Positions 1 through 8,859 of a stretch of 64,000 nucleotides of DNA are shown here, piece after piece. How positions within the stretch are numbered: position 1 is the first letter of the stretch; the number at the start of each line of letters is the position of its first letter. This stretch comes from JBGZFC01 sp964346495 (GTDB taxonomy: Bacteria; Bacteroidota; Bacteroidia; Bacteroidales; Dysgonomonadaceae). Location of the stretch: contig CAYFUW010000001.1 in NCBI GenBank assembly GCA_964346495.1, positions 47,383 to 111,382 on the forward strand. The letters run 5' to 3'. The notes beneath the pieces are model-generated. The model was given only the letters and a program-made list of their open reading frames with translations. It was not told where the DNA came from and searched no databases. The translations under genes were made by a program, and so were the position numbers.

Positions 1-78
1 TGCTGTAAATGAAGGTGCTTTTTCGCCAATTCTTGGCATTGGTGTTAAGTTGTTTTCTAAATTTGTTTCCATATTCAT
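1..78 (-). CDS. N-terminus of a peroxiredoxin-like protein (partial)
   Basis: Only the first 26 codons lie in the window; the gene runs off the left edge. The peptide ends in PRIGEKAPSFTA, which resembles the start of AhpC/TSA-type peroxiredoxins, where a G-x-x-A-P-x-F motif precedes the thioredoxin fold. These enzymes reduce peroxides in the cytoplasm. The peroxidatic cysteine lies outside the window, so the assignment rests on the short N-terminal motif alone. The start at 78 was preferred to the in-frame ATG two codons later; either is possible. Confidence 0.5.
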   Translation of the reverse strand, partial: MNMETNLENNLTPMPRIGEKAPSFTA

Positions 79-117
79 ATTTTAGTGTTAATTAGTTGTT
101 TATTAATTCTTACAGTA

Positions 118-125
118 CAAAGATA
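118..125 (-). promoter_or_regulatory. Bacteroidota -7 element upstream of the peroxiredoxin-like gene
   Basis: On the minus strand this reads TATCTTTG, matching TAnnTTTG, 40 bp before the start codon. No clear TTG sits 19-21 bp further upstream, so support is the -7 box only. The 79-391 spacer holds this box and the + strand box at 357-364; I see nothing else in it. Confidence 0.35.
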
Positions 126-356
126 ATGGACATTCTTAATATATAAAAATGATATAAATATTTACAATATAGAATAGATTTATACTATTAGCTCAGATGT
201 AAGTATTTGTCCGATTACTGAAGTCAGATGTTGAAAGCTGTCTTTGTTACTTGCTCATTGTTCTATGTTCTAAAAAAACCGTTAATAATTAGCTGAAAAA
301 ATCTCAGATTAATATTATTTATGCAACATCTATGCTATTTTTCAAACTTGTTTCAC

Positions 357-364
357 TACATTTG
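357..364 (+). promoter_or_regulatory. Bacteroidota -7 element upstream of the DUF4827 gene
   Basis: TACATTTG matches TAnnTTTG and lies 27 bp before the ATG at 392. A convincing -33 TTG is not visible. Confidence 0.35.
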
Positions 365-391
365 CAGACAATTATTAATAAAATCGCAAAA

Positions 392-964
392 ATGAAAAGG
401 AAATACTATCTGTTCTTATTGGTACTGGTTTCATCAGTTGCACTAATTTCGTGCAAAAAAGGAAAAACGTATGCCGACAGACTTAGAGACGAGATAAAAA
501 TAATAGACAAGTTTATTATTAATAATGGAATTAAAGTATTGGATGAATTTCCAAAAGATACTGTATTTAAACCTAATGAGTTTTATCGGGATCCTGTAAC
601 AGGTGTGTATATCAACATTATCGAAAAAGGTGGCGATAGGAAAGCTAAAAACGGAGAAGAGATATATATCAGATACGACGGATATAGAATTATTTCTGCT
701 GAAAACGATACTGCTACCTACTCTACAATGCAATCTGAAAAACCGAACACCCTGGTATATCGCGGTGTAGTTACTCTAGAAAATAGAGACAGACTATATG
801 GAAGCACAACACCGGCATGGGTAGTCCCGCTCAGTTTTATCGGACACCTGGGCAGAGTAAAAATAATTGTACCTTTTAATATGGGTTCACAAGGTGAAAG
901 ACAAAACTATCACACAACATATTACGACTTGGTAACTTACAATTTTGAAGATCACAAAAAATAA
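392..964 (+). CDS. DUF4827-family lipoprotein
   Basis: A predicted lipoprotein of 190 residues. The N-terminus MKRKYYLFLLVLVSSVALIS is a signal peptide followed by a lipobox cysteine (SCKKG). The open frame extends 20 codons upstream, but the start at 392 gives the canonical signal peptide and follows a promoter-like box. The mature part has the pattern of the Bacteroidales family DUF4827, which resembles FKBP-type folds. Its function is unknown. It ends 3 bp before glmM, and this adjacency is common in Bacteroides relatives, so the two are probably co-transcribed. The family assignment is from memory of the sequence pattern, not from a search. Confidence 0.75.
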   Translation: MKRKYYLFLLVLVSSVALISCKKGKTYADRLRDEIKIIDKFIINNGIKVLDEFPKDTVFKPNEFYRDPVTGVYINIIEKGGDRKAKNGEEIYIRYDGYRIISAENDTATYSTMQSEKPNTLVYRGVVTLENRDRLYGSTTPAWVVPLSFIGHLGRVKIIVPFNMGSQGERQNYHTTYYDLVTYNFEDHKK

Positions 965-967
965 CAT

Positions 968-2353
968 ATGACACTTATCAAATCTATTTCCGGAATTAGA
1001 GGAACTATAGGTGGTGAAGTTGGAAATAATCTCACCCCGATAGATATTGTTAAATTTGCTGCTGCATACGCTGCTTTTATTAAGAGAAATCCTTCTAAAA
1101 ACGAAAAAACGAAGATAATATTGGGACGCGATGCCCGCATTTCGGGCCCAATGGTTCACAGTATTATTTCAGGCACGTTGATTGGAATGGGATGCGATGT
1201 AGTTGATATTGACTTAGCAACTACTCCAACAACAGAAATAGCTGTTGTAAAAGAGAAAGCCGACGGTGGAATCATTATTACAGCAAGCCACAATCCAAAA
1301 CAGTGGAATGCTCTAAAACTCCTAAACAATAAAGGTGAGTTTTTAAGTGCTAACGAAGGACGTGAAATATTGAAGATAGCGGAAAAAGAAGATTTCACTT
1401 TTGTACAAGTGGATGAATTGGGCGAAGTTATCACCAAACAGTTCTTACATGAGCATATCCACAGCATCCTTACTCTGGAGCTGGTTGATGCAGAGGCAAT
1501 CAAAGCAGCAAACTTTAGAGTTGCAGTTGATGCAGTAAACTCTGTAGGTGGTATGGCTGTGCCCGAACTACTATATGCCCTTGGCGTGAAGGAAGTTTTT
1601 AAACTTCATTGTGCTATGCATGGAAATTTTTCGCACAATCCCGAACCTCTTCCTCAAAACTTGACAGAGCTTTCTTCTTTGATGAAAAGCTCAAATGCTG
1701 ACGTTGGCTTTGCGGTTGATCCTGATGTTGACCGATTAGTTATTTATGCCGAGAATGGTGAACCGTTTGGCGAGGAGTATACTTTAGTTGCTGTTTCGGA
1801 TTATGTTTTACAACACACACCCGGAAACACTGTTTCAAATTTGAGCTCTACTCGTGCGCTTCGCGATGTTACCGAAAAGCATGGCGGTAAATATTTTGCT
1901 GCTGCGGTTGGTGAAGTGAATGTAGTTGAGATGATGAAAGCTAAAAATGCAGTTATCGGCGGTGAAGGAAATGGCGGTGTTATTTACCCTGCATCACACT
2001 ACGGACGCGATGCTTTGGTTGGTATAGCGTTGTTCTTAACCCAACTTGCCAAATCGGGTAAAAAAGTTAGCGAGTTGAGAGCGGAATACCCGTCATATTT
2101 TATGTCGAAACAGAAAATCGACCTTACTCCCGATATTGATATTGACAAACTATTACAACAGATAAAAGAGAAGTTTGCTAATGAGCAGGTTACTGATATT
2201 GACGGTGTGAAAATCGATTTCCCCGATAAATGGGTACATCTGCGAAAATCGAATACAGAACCAATTATTCGCATCTACTCCGAAGCAAAATCACAAGAAG
2301 AGGCCGATGCAATTGGTGCACAAATAATCGAAATTATAAAAGAGATGTTTTAA
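968..2353 (+). CDS. glmM: phosphoglucosamine mutase
   Basis: A 461-residue member of the alpha-D-phosphohexomutase family. The phosphoserine loop is TASHNP with Ser107, the metal-binding loop is DPDVDR at 251-256, the sugar-binding loop is GEGNGG near 328, and the C-terminal phosphate-binding loop contains RKSNTEPIIRIY near 436. It would convert glucosamine-6-phosphate to glucosamine-1-phosphate for UDP-GlcNAc and cell-wall synthesis. Its paralogue phosphomannomutase has the same motifs, so substrate choice rests on overall similarity and on the usual Bacteroidales neighbourhood. The gene follows the DUF4827 gene by 3 bp and ends at a hairpin terminator. Confidence 0.88.
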   Translation: MTLIKSISGIRGTIGGEVGNNLTPIDIVKFAAAYAAFIKRNPSKNEKTKIILGRDARISGPMVHSIISGTLIGMGCDVVDIDLATTPTTEIAVVKEKADGGIIITASHNPKQWNALKLLNNKGEFLSANEGREILKIAEKEDFTFVQVDELGEVITKQFLHEHIHSILTLELVDAEAIKAANFRVAVDAVNSVGGMAVPELLYALGVKEVFKLHCAMHGNFSHNPEPLPQNLTELSSLMKSSNADVGFAVDPDVDRLVIYAENGEPFGEEYTLVAVSDYVLQHTPGNTVSNLSSTRALRDVTEKHGGKYFAAAVGEVNVVEMMKAKNAVIGGEGNGGVIYPASHYGRDALVGIALFLTQLAKSGKKVSELRAEYPSYFMSKQKIDLTPDIDIDKLLQQIKEKFANEQVTDIDGVKIDFPDKWVHLRKSNTEPIIRIYSEAKSQEEADAIGAQIIEIIKEMF

Positions 2354-2355
2354 AC

Positions 2356-2499
2356 GTCGGGATTGCAAATCCCTCCAACAAGACTATAAAAGATATGTTA
2401 TAATAGGACTTTATAAAAATATAAACCGCATAAAAACATTAGTTTATATGCGGTTTTTTATATTTCCATCTAGTCGGAGGGATTTGTAATCCCGACAAC
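2356..2499. repeat. inverted pair of short intergenic repeats flanking a terminator
   Basis: A 24-bp repeat at 2356-2379 (core GGGATTGCAAATCCC) recurs in inverted orientation at 2473-2499. Further copies lie at 5005-5028, 6601-6623 and 6816-6840. Each core is itself a palindrome. The pair brackets the terminator between the convergent glmM and DUF368 genes. Confidence 0.7.
2423..2462. terminator. bidirectional terminator between glmM and the DUF368 gene
   Basis: The arms AAACCGCATA and TATGCGGTTT form a 10-bp stem. It is followed by T-rich sequence on the + strand and preceded by A-rich sequence, so it can serve both convergent genes. Confidence 0.75.
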
Positions 2500-2509
2500 T
2501 CACTGCTAA

Positions 2510-3418
2510 CTAAAACAAATCCTCCCTAGGATACTTCTCTTCTACTTTGCTGAATAAGTATGAACAAATTGTTCCAATTATCAGCAATATCAAGCAAAAA
2601 ATAAATGCTCCACCAAATGATAGTCCACTTGCAATTAGTCCTTCTTGTGAAAAAGCAGGAAATACAATTGCCGGGAAAATAGCTGTCGATGAACCCAGTA
2701 CCATTCCTAAAATAAAATGATACATCCCGGCGTAATATTTTTTAAACAAGTAGGCTGCAAGTTTGGCAAAAAGAATTACACAGATAATCGCACCAAGAAT
2801 AAGCGGAATAATTACCGCTAAATCGCCGTTTTTAATTCCCGTAGCCATTTTATCATACAAGCCAAAATAAATAAGAAAATTCGACGGACTCATTCCCGGT
2901 ACTATCAAACCAAGTCCTATTAGCGCTCCCGAACCAAACCAAGCCGGTATAGTTGGGGCAACTTCGGTAAGTTGTTGCTCGCCTATCATCATCAGTCCGA
3001 AAATAGCTAAAGCTGAAACAAACATAATTACTATGTCTTTGGCTTTTCGGCCTTGCTTGCCGGCTGTTTTGTAGAGCGAAGGGAAAGTTCCTAATACGAA
3101 CCCTACAAAAAGGCAAACAAATTGTGCGGCATATTTTCCAAAAGCTTTTTCAACCACTATTGAAAACAAGAACACACCTATCATTAGTCCAATTCCAACA
3201 GGAATAAAGAAAATTACGTTTTTGATAAAATCCTTTTTCAGGTTGGCAAGGAAAGCCAAAATTCGGTCATATATTCCAAGAATAACAGCCAATACACCGC
3301 CCGAAAGCCCGGGAAGAATAAATCCAATTCCGATAATAATCCCTTTTACCAAGCGAATAATCCAATCCGAAACCGGATTAAGTGTTTTAACAGTTTTTTC
3401 TTCTTTTAAATTCTGCAT
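2510..3418 (-). CDS. DUF368 polytopic membrane protein, probable polyprenyl-phosphate translocase
   Basis: 302 residues with about eight hydrophobic membrane segments. The signature PGLSGGVLAVILGIYDR at about residues 38-54 and a second PGMSPSNFLIYFGLYDK repeat mark the DUF368 family. Members of this family (PopT) have been reported to return undecaprenyl phosphate across the inner membrane for cell-envelope synthesis; applying that role here is by family only. The two related half-motifs suggest an internal duplication. It is convergent with glmM across a shared terminator and stands alone. Confidence 0.8.
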   Translation of the reverse strand: MQNLKEEKTVKTLNPVSDWIIRLVKGIIIGIGFILPGLSGGVLAVILGIYDRILAFLANLKKDFIKNVIFFIPVGIGLMIGVFLFSIVVEKAFGKYAAQFVCLFVGFVLGTFPSLYKTAGKQGRKAKDIVIMFVSALAIFGLMMIGEQQLTEVAPTIPAWFGSGALIGLGLIVPGMSPSNFLIYFGLYDKMATGIKNGDLAVIIPLILGAIICVILFAKLAAYLFKKYYAGMYHFILGMVLGSSTAIFPAIVFPAFSQEGLIASGLSFGGAFIFCLILLIIGTICSYLFSKVEEKYPREDLF

Positions 3419-3509
3419 TTTTTTGATATTTTATTTTACCGCAAATAGGCTAAAAGTTCACTATTTTTAATATTCCGACTTCAAACCTGTAACCCGAAAC
3501 ACGCAAACC

Positions 3510-4895
3510 TCAACAAACAACACACAGTTCATCATTCAATGCTATAACTGCATCTTCGTATCTGTCGCGAGAAATAACAAATTGCATATTAACCTGCATA
3601 AGCGATTGAGCAAAACTTTCAACATTTATTCCTTTCTCATATAGAGCTTTCGATGCCCTATATAAAAAGCCGGGCATTGCTATATTTGTTCCCATTGCAG
3701 AAACAATTGCTGCCGGCATAACAGTAACATGAGAATAGGCTTCTTTCAAAACTTTAATGAGTTCCAAACTTTTTTCATCTTCCCAAACTACGATGGTAAT
3801 AGAGTTTGCATTGGTAGATTTTAGGATATAACTTACACCTTGTTGTTGAAAATAGGTCATAATGCGTAAATCGTAGCCAACTTCGCCAACCATCATCGGG
3901 TCGTGAATTTCGATAGCGATAACTTTTCTTGTACCTGAAACGATTTCCACTCTCGGTTCGGGCGAAACGTAATCGCGAGAAATAAGCGTTCCCGGATGTT
4001 CAGGCTGGAAAGTGTTCTTTATGCGAATATTTATACCTGCCAATTCCAGAGGTTTTGACGCTTTCGGATGAATCGCTTCCATACCTATATCGGCTAACTG
4101 GTCGGCGATAATATAGTTTGTTTGTCCAACTGGAATGCTCTTTTCGACACCCACAATTTTCGGGTCGGCACTCGATAGATGATACTCTTTGTGGATAACT
4201 GCTTCATCAGCTTTAACTTCCACAGCTATTTTACTGAACGTAACTTCGGAGTATCCTCTGTCGAACGCACGCATAATTCCCTCTGTACCTTTGGTATATC
4301 CGGTTGCGATACACAAAACATTGTCAAAATCGATTCCGTTAAATTCTCTGTGGATGCGCTCGTCGATAGTTAATGGTTCGTTATCGTTAAATCCGCATAA
4401 ATCTATAAATCGGGCATTTATTCCGTTATTATTCAATATGTTTACCGAATTCCAACCAGAATGTGCTTCACCGATTGAAGCCAAAATCTCTCGAGCCGCC
4501 AAATGAATATCTTCCATATTTACATATCCCGATGCGAGAACTTTCCTCAAACTGTAAAGCAAGGTTTTGGATTGGTCAACACGAAAACGAATAAAATCAC
4601 GTGCCTCTTTCAAATCCAAACCAATATCGGCAAATCCGTCGTTTATAAGCAACAGTCGCTGGCAAAACGAATCTAATGCGCTACTGTAATCTTCGCCGTT
4701 CAGGAACTTGTTGTATATACCCGGTTCACCCGTTTTTTTGTGTTCCAACAACCAATTTGTAACATTGTTATATGCCGAAACCACAAAAATACGATTATAC
4801 AACTCATCGCCTTTGCGATTTCCTTTTATAATGTTTTGCAGCACATCTTGAAACTGCGACATTGATGTTCCGCCTATTTTTTCAACTGTTAGCAT
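3510..4895 (-). CDS. aspartate kinase
   Basis: 461 residues, the length of monofunctional aspartokinases with a kinase domain and C-terminal ACT domains. The nucleotide-binding KIGGTS motif is at residues 6-11. The catalytic region continues through SIGEAHSGW and FDRGYSEVTFSKIA. The last ~140 residues look like two ACT domains, which usually bind lysine or threonine for feedback control. It phosphorylates aspartate, the first step to lysine, threonine, methionine and diaminopimelate. No other pathway gene is adjacent. In the 3419-3509 spacer a short repeat (TAACCCGAAACACGCAA) matches one at about 17041. Confidence 0.88.
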   Translation of the reverse strand: MLTVEKIGGTSMSQFQDVLQNIIKGNRKGDELYNRIFVVSAYNNVTNWLLEHKKTGEPGIYNKFLNGEDYSSALDSFCQRLLLINDGFADIGLDLKEARDFIRFRVDQSKTLLYSLRKVLASGYVNMEDIHLAAREILASIGEAHSGWNSVNILNNNGINARFIDLCGFNDNEPLTIDERIHREFNGIDFDNVLCIATGYTKGTEGIMRAFDRGYSEVTFSKIAVEVKADEAVIHKEYHLSSADPKIVGVEKSIPVGQTNYIIADQLADIGMEAIHPKASKPLELAGINIRIKNTFQPEHPGTLISRDYVSPEPRVEIVSGTRKVIAIEIHDPMMVGEVGYDLRIMTYFQQQGVSYILKSTNANSITIVVWEDEKSLELIKVLKEAYSHVTVMPAAIVSAMGTNIAMPGFLYRASKALYEKGINVESFAQSLMQVNMQFVISRDRYEDAVIALNDELCVVC

Positions 4896-5004
4896 AGTTC
4901 GATATATAATATTTTACGAATTACGATTTTTAAAGTACAAAGATAGAAAAAGTTTCGGGTAATGTATATTTAGTCAGAAGTTTTGAGTGTGTAGTTTTTG
5001 TATC

Positions 5005-5079
5005 GTCGGGATTGCAATTCCCTCCAACGAAATTGTTTCTTGGTTTGACTTGTAGAGACGCGGCATGCCACGTCTCTAC
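5005..5079. repeat. two intergenic palindromic repeats
   Basis: The first unit, 5005-5028, belongs to the GGGATTGCA..TCCC family seen at 2356. The second, 5052-5079, is a near-perfect 28-bp palindrome (GTAGAGACG, then GGCATGCC, then CGTCTCTAC) that recurs at 16998-17025 and in shortened form at 6748-6770. Both lie downstream of maf, in the spacer between maf and the aspartate kinase gene, and may form RNA hairpins. Confidence 0.75.
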
Positions 5080-5098
5080 TTTTTTCAAAAGAAAGTAA

Positions 5099-5677
5099 CT
5101 AAAAGCTCTTAACTAACTCTTGATAAACCATATAAATCGGCAATCCCATAACGTTGAAATATGAACCTTCGATGTGCTTAACCGCCACGTATCCAATCCA
5201 CTCTTGCACGCCGTAAGCTCCGGCTTTGTCCATTGGCTGATACTTTTCAACATAATACTCTATCTCTTCATCAGATAATTTTCCAAATGTAACAAAAGCT
5301 GTAGCGGAAAAACAGACCTCTTTTTTTCGTGTAGTCATACACACCCCGGTAATAACTCTGTGGGTTTCTCCCGATAGCATCTTCAACATCCGTTTCGCAT
5401 CTGCTTTATCTTTTGGTTTTCCCAAAATGGTATCATCCAAAAGCACCACAGTATCGGCAGTGATAAGCAATTCATCTTCTTTTAAATCGGACAGATAGGC
5501 AGATGCTTTCTTTCGCGCAATAAATTCGGCTATCTCTTCTTTCGGGAGAGAATCGGGATAAGACTCATCTATATTTTGGAGCGTTTTTATTGTGTAATCA
5601 ACATCAATCCCCGAAAGCAACTCTTTTCGGCGTGGAGAATTTGATGCAAGGATAATTTTGTAGTCGGTAATTTTCAT
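5099..5677 (-). CDS. maf: Maf family nucleoside triphosphate pyrophosphatase
   Basis: 192 residues from the ATG at 5677. The open frame extends further upstream, but only this start gives the family N-terminus KIILASNSPRRKELLSG. Other Maf motifs are the TADTVV strand with DDTILGKP and the segment HRVITGVC. Maf proteins hydrolyse non-canonical or modified nucleotides such as dTTP/UTP and analogues to monophosphates, a house-cleaning role also linked to septum formation. The gene diverges from comB with 76 bp between start codons. Confidence 0.88.
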   Translation of the reverse strand: MKITDYKIILASNSPRRKELLSGIDVDYTIKTLQNIDESYPDSLPKEEIAEFIARKKASAYLSDLKEDELLITADTVVLLDDTILGKPKDKADAKRMLKMLSGETHRVITGVCMTTRKKEVCFSATAFVTFGKLSDEEIEYYVEKYQPMDKAGAYGVQEWIGYVAVKHIEGSYFNVMGLPIYMVYQELVKSF

Positions 5678-5725
5678 ATCGTTTAAATTTCGTCCGAAAG
5701 ATACGAAAAAAAGAGTGTATTTTGC

Positions 5726-5733
5726 TATATTTG
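5726..5733 (+). promoter_or_regulatory. -7 promoter element for comB
   Basis: TATATTTG matches TAnnTTTG, 20 bp before the comB start. No TTG is found at the right distance upstream. Confidence 0.4.
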
Positions 5734-5753
5734 CAACCAAACTCAGTAAAAAT

Positions 5754-6464
5754 ATGAAAGTTGATATCTGTTTTTCTCCTGCACTCTACCCTTTTTATCG
5801 GAAAGATAATGAAACGGTAATTATTGTTGATATTTTCCGTGCGTCAACGACCATTTGCGCCATGTTGACCAATGGAGCATCGGCGGTTATTCCTGTGGCT
5901 GATATAGAAGATGCAAAGCTATATAAATCGCAAGGATATTTGGTTGGTGCTGAACGAAACGCGAAAAGATGCGAATTTGCCGATTTTGGAAACTCTCCTT
6001 TCGATTATACAAGAGAAATAGTGACAGATAAAGAGATTGTTTTTACCACAACAAATGGCACTCAAGCTATCGATGCTGCCAAAAATTGCAATAACATGTT
6101 TATTGGTGCCTTTTCCAATATAAGTGCATTGGCGGAAAAGTGCTTGCAATTGGGCGAAGATATTTTAGTATTGTGTGCAGGATGGAACAACACGGTAAAT
6201 ATCGAGGATATGCTGTTTGGCAGTGCATTAATAGAAGAGTTGGGAAAAAATATCGATATTGAAATTAACTCGGATGCTGTGAAAATTGCCAATCATTTAT
6301 GGAGCGATGCAAAAGAAAATCCTATCGATTTTCTCAGAACTTCAGAACATTACAAGCGATTAGTAATGAGAGGTGCGGAAAAAGATATTGAGTTCTGTTT
6401 TTTGAGAAATACAACTTCCATTGTGCCATACTATAATAAGGAGACAAAGAAAATAATTATTTAA
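5754..6464 (+). CDS. comB: 2-phosphosulfolactate phosphatase family protein
   Basis: 236 residues from the ATG at 5754. The longer open frame would read into the divergent maf promoter region. Motifs of the ComB family are visible: VDIFRASTT near 24-32, VGAERNA, DFGNSP, TTTNGT and LCAGW. The founding member dephosphorylates 2-phosphosulfolactate in coenzyme M synthesis, but Bacteroidota do not make coenzyme M. Here the substrate is unknown and the name reflects homology only. The gene is followed by a repeat-dense spacer and a strong terminator. Confidence 0.85.
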   Translation: MKVDICFSPALYPFYRKDNETVIIVDIFRASTTICAMLTNGASAVIPVADIEDAKLYKSQGYLVGAERNAKRCEFADFGNSPFDYTREIVTDKEIVFTTTNGTQAIDAAKNCNNMFIGAFSNISALAEKCLQLGEDILVLCAGWNNTVNIEDMLFGSALIEELGKNIDIEINSDAVKIANHLWSDAKENPIDFLRTSEHYKRLVMRGAEKDIEFCFLRNTTSIVPYYNKETKKIII

Positions 6465-6490
6465 TTTGCTAATTTTTTAGACAAAAGACG

Positions 6491-6625
6491 CAAGAATCAA
6501 GACACAAGACACTTTGTTTCTCGCAAATAAAGCAAAGATTAGTCGCAAAGTTTTTTTACAACGCTCCCGCGCGAATCCTTCGCGTGGAACATTTAATAAA
6601 CCGGGATTACAAATCCCTACAACAA
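6491..6625 (+). repeat. mosaic intergenic element, modules 1-2-3-4
   Basis: Four short modules follow one another: AAGAATCAAGACACAAGAC (6492-6510), a segment starting GTTTCTCGCAAA (6516-6550), CGCGCGAATCCTTCGCGTGG (6569-6588) and the GGGATTACAAATCCC repeat (6603-6617). The same modules appear in exactly inverted order at 23481-23623, and modules 1 and 3 appear at 21890-21960. The 514-bp spacer 6465-6978 holds this element, a terminator, two further palindromes and no convincing gene. A 95-codon open frame across it is made of repeat sequence. Confidence 0.65.
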
Positions 6626-6628
6626 GAG

Positions 6629-6664
6629 GGCATTGCGGTTGCAATCCGCATTGCCTTTTTTTTG
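6629..6664 (+). terminator. terminator downstream of comB
   Basis: GGCATTGCGG and CCGCATTGCC form a stem with one mismatch, followed by a run of ten T. Confidence 0.65.
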
Positions 6665-6747
6665 TTTTAGGCATCTCGCAGGAAACGATTGCTGTGCCTT
6701 CGCCAAAATTATCACGAAGCCAAAGGCATCGTGTCCCGATAATAGAA

Positions 6748-6885
6748 GAGACGTCATATTATGGCGTCTCAAAATCTAAACCACATAGACACATAGGGTA
6801 AAGATTTGCTCTGTGTTGTCGGGATTGCAAATCCCTTCGAAGTGAAAGAGTTATTTTTGGGATTTCCGCTTTCGCGGAAATGACG
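6748..6885. repeat. three short intergenic palindromes
   Basis: Units are at 6748-6770 (GAGACGTCAT..GGCGTCTC, a variant of the 5052 palindrome), 6816-6840 (GGGATTGCAAATCCC family) and 6859-6885 (TTTCCGCTTTCGCGGAAA followed by TGACG). The last matches a copy at 19771-19797 that touches the rluF start. Confidence 0.65.
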
Positions 6886-6904
6886 TTCGTTTAACCATAA
6901 AAAA

Positions 6905-6935
6905 AAGGCAATGCTGTTTTAAACAACATTGCCTT
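6905..6935 (-). terminator. terminator of the 6979-8619 adhesin-like gene
   Basis: AAGGCAATG and CATTGCCTT form a stem extended by an inner TGTTT/AACA pairing. On the minus strand it is followed by a run of T. A sister hairpin lies after the paralogous gene at 8762-8792. Confidence 0.75.
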
Positions 6936-6978
6936 CAAATTAGATAACAACCAATAGCCAACTTCTAAAGGCTAAATA

Positions 6979-8619
6979 TTATTTTGCAATAATAACTTTC
7001 TCTACAGTCTGTTTATCATCTGTGGTAGTTATTACCATATGATAAATACCGTTTGTTAAAGAAGATACATCTATTTGATTATTAATCAATCTTGCATTAA
7101 CCACTTGTCCTAAAGAGTTATATAGTGCTACATGTTTAATATCTCCTTTTACGAATAATATATCTGTTGCAGGATTTGGATATACTTTTACACCGCTAAC
7201 TTCCTCATCATCAATACCTGTAATTGTTGTACAATTGAAGTCTGATACACAATGTGCCGCTACTCTTCTTACACAATATTCGTATGTACCTCCAGTAACA
7301 TTCATATCTGTATAATGATTCAGATGTATGTTACTTGCAATTTCAACACCATTTCTAAAAACATCGTATGTAAAACCTCCAGCCAAACCGGCATATAATG
7401 CAACATCATCAATATTGATTCTAAATTCATCGGTAGAATTAAAATGACGGAAGGCTACATATTTTGTTCCCGGAGGCAGGTAAATATACCTTTCATACCA
7501 TGCCCCTTGTTCATTTGTTCCACGTTCTCCTACGTGATTATCACCCTTGACAGGTACCATCTCTTCAAATATAGTTGTAAAGTGAGAAGCATCTGTTGCG
7601 CTTGATGAAACCATAACTGCATAATAGTCTGCTGCCCAATTAGCATCTTGCGCTGAAACCCAATAATGAACAACTTCAATAGGATAATCTAAATCCAACG
7701 ATGGAGTAATTAGATAGTTATCAGGAGTTAATGGAGCTCCATTCCAAGAAGCAGAAGTTGCTAAGCCCGTTCCACTATGACCTGTATAATCAGGAGAGTT
7801 AATAGCATACCAGTTGAATCCGTCACCGTCTGCATCAATTGTTGTCCATCCTTCAGGTAATGATCCTAAATGTTCTACACCTTCGAAATCTTCTTCTAAT
7901 AAAACATATTTCATATTTTTCATTGGGTCATCGTACCATGTTACTTTTATATTCTCTCCTTCTGCAACCGCTTCTATATTCTTAGGTGGGAAACAATCAG
8001 GAGTCGCATCTACGCATACTTGTTCTGAAACACAATCATCATAAAGAGCTTCGATGCAGTAATGTTGAGTTCCTTCCTGTATACCTAAATCTTGATAAAC
8101 AAGTACATCCGGGTCCTCAATTAAGGTCATAAATTCTGAATTTTTATATAATTTATAGCCTTGCAACGTACTTGTCATATTTTCAGTATCAGGTTTCTCC
8201 CAAGTAAGTGTAATAGTCCAAATTTGTACATCACATGCAAAATTAGTCGGAGAATTACAATCTCCAACTGCAAGAACATTCTTATTAACACAAACAGGTA
8301 CCGAGATACAATCAGGATTGGTGTAAACCACAACAACACAGTATTCGTGCTCGCCAACAGTCGCTTTCCAATCGGTATATTGAGTTGCTGTTAGTCCCGA
8401 TGCCAATTCTATGTTATCTCTGCTAACTGTGTAGGTAAAGTTTCTTTGCTTAGAAACATCAATCTGTTCGCCTTGCGGCGACTCACATATCAGATTTTTG
8501 CTGTTAACAGGCGGATCCCATGTTATAGTTACAGGAGCACCTATTTCTCTTGTAGTAGCTGCTTTTAGCATAAATACTGATAAAGCTAACGTAAAAAATA
8601 GTAGAGTAGATTTTTTCAT
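6979..8619 (-). CDS. secreted cleaved-adhesin/choice-of-anchor J protein with T9SS sorting tail
   Basis: 546 residues. MKKSTLLFFTLALSVFMLKA is a Sec signal peptide. Then come three fibronectin-like repeats of the form EYCVVVVY/HYCIEALY, each with paired cysteines, up to about residue 225. A jelly-roll domain at about 240-415 (EEDFEG..LPEGWTTIDADGDG..NW, later KYVAFRHFNSTDEFRINIDDV) is the cleaved-adhesin type found in gingipains and HagA. A further repeat follows, and the last ~75 residues are a type A T9SS tail (KVYPNPATDILFVKG ... NSLGQVV ... VEKVIIAK). It is therefore probably exported through the outer membrane and surface-attached or released. No protease domain is present. It is a tandem paralogue of 8860-10515. 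Confidence 0.85.
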   Translation of the reverse strand: MKKSTLLFFTLALSVFMLKAATTREIGAPVTITWDPPVNSKNLICESPQGEQIDVSKQRNFTYTVSRDNIELASGLTATQYTDWKATVGEHEYCVVVVYTNPDCISVPVCVNKNVLAVGDCNSPTNFACDVQIWTITLTWEKPDTENMTSTLQGYKLYKNSEFMTLIEDPDVLVYQDLGIQEGTQHYCIEALYDDCVSEQVCVDATPDCFPPKNIEAVAEGENIKVTWYDDPMKNMKYVLLEEDFEGVEHLGSLPEGWTTIDADGDGFNWYAINSPDYTGHSGTGLATSASWNGAPLTPDNYLITPSLDLDYPIEVVHYWVSAQDANWAADYYAVMVSSSATDASHFTTIFEEMVPVKGDNHVGERGTNEQGAWYERYIYLPPGTKYVAFRHFNSTDEFRINIDDVALYAGLAGGFTYDVFRNGVEIASNIHLNHYTDMNVTGGTYEYCVRRVAAHCVSDFNCTTITGIDDEEVSGVKVYPNPATDILFVKGDIKHVALYNSLGQVVNARLINNQIDVSSLTNGIYHMVITTTDDKQTVEKVIIAK

Positions 8620-8761
8620 GTTTTTCCTTTTTTATAGATGAATTAAAAATAAGCAGTACATTAAATAAAGAAACTGACATTCATGACAAAAATACTAAAA
8701 ATTTAAATACAGTTGTTAGAAAGGTGCACTTATTTAAGCGGTCATAGCTAACCACATAAAA

Positions 8762-8792
8762 AAGGCAATGCAGCTAAAAACCACATTGCCCT
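8762..8792 (-). terminator. terminator of the 8860-10515 adhesin-like gene
   Basis: GGCAATG and CATTGCC form a stem related to the hairpin at 6905-6935. On the minus strand T-rich sequence follows. Confidence 0.6.
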
Positions 8793-8859
8793 CAAATTAG
8801 CTAACAGCCAATAGCCAAACTTCGACAAACTCAGTAGCCGAATGGCAAAAGGCTAAATA

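Noticed and set aside
6514..6801. 95-codon open frame on the plus strand
   Set aside because: It is made of intergenic palindromic repeats (modules 2-4 and a terminator); its translation has no protein-like character and no ribosome binding site.
2354..6900. CRISPR array from the recurring short palindromes
   Set aside because: Repeats are dispersed between genes, inverted relative to each other and not regularly spaced; no cas gene is present.
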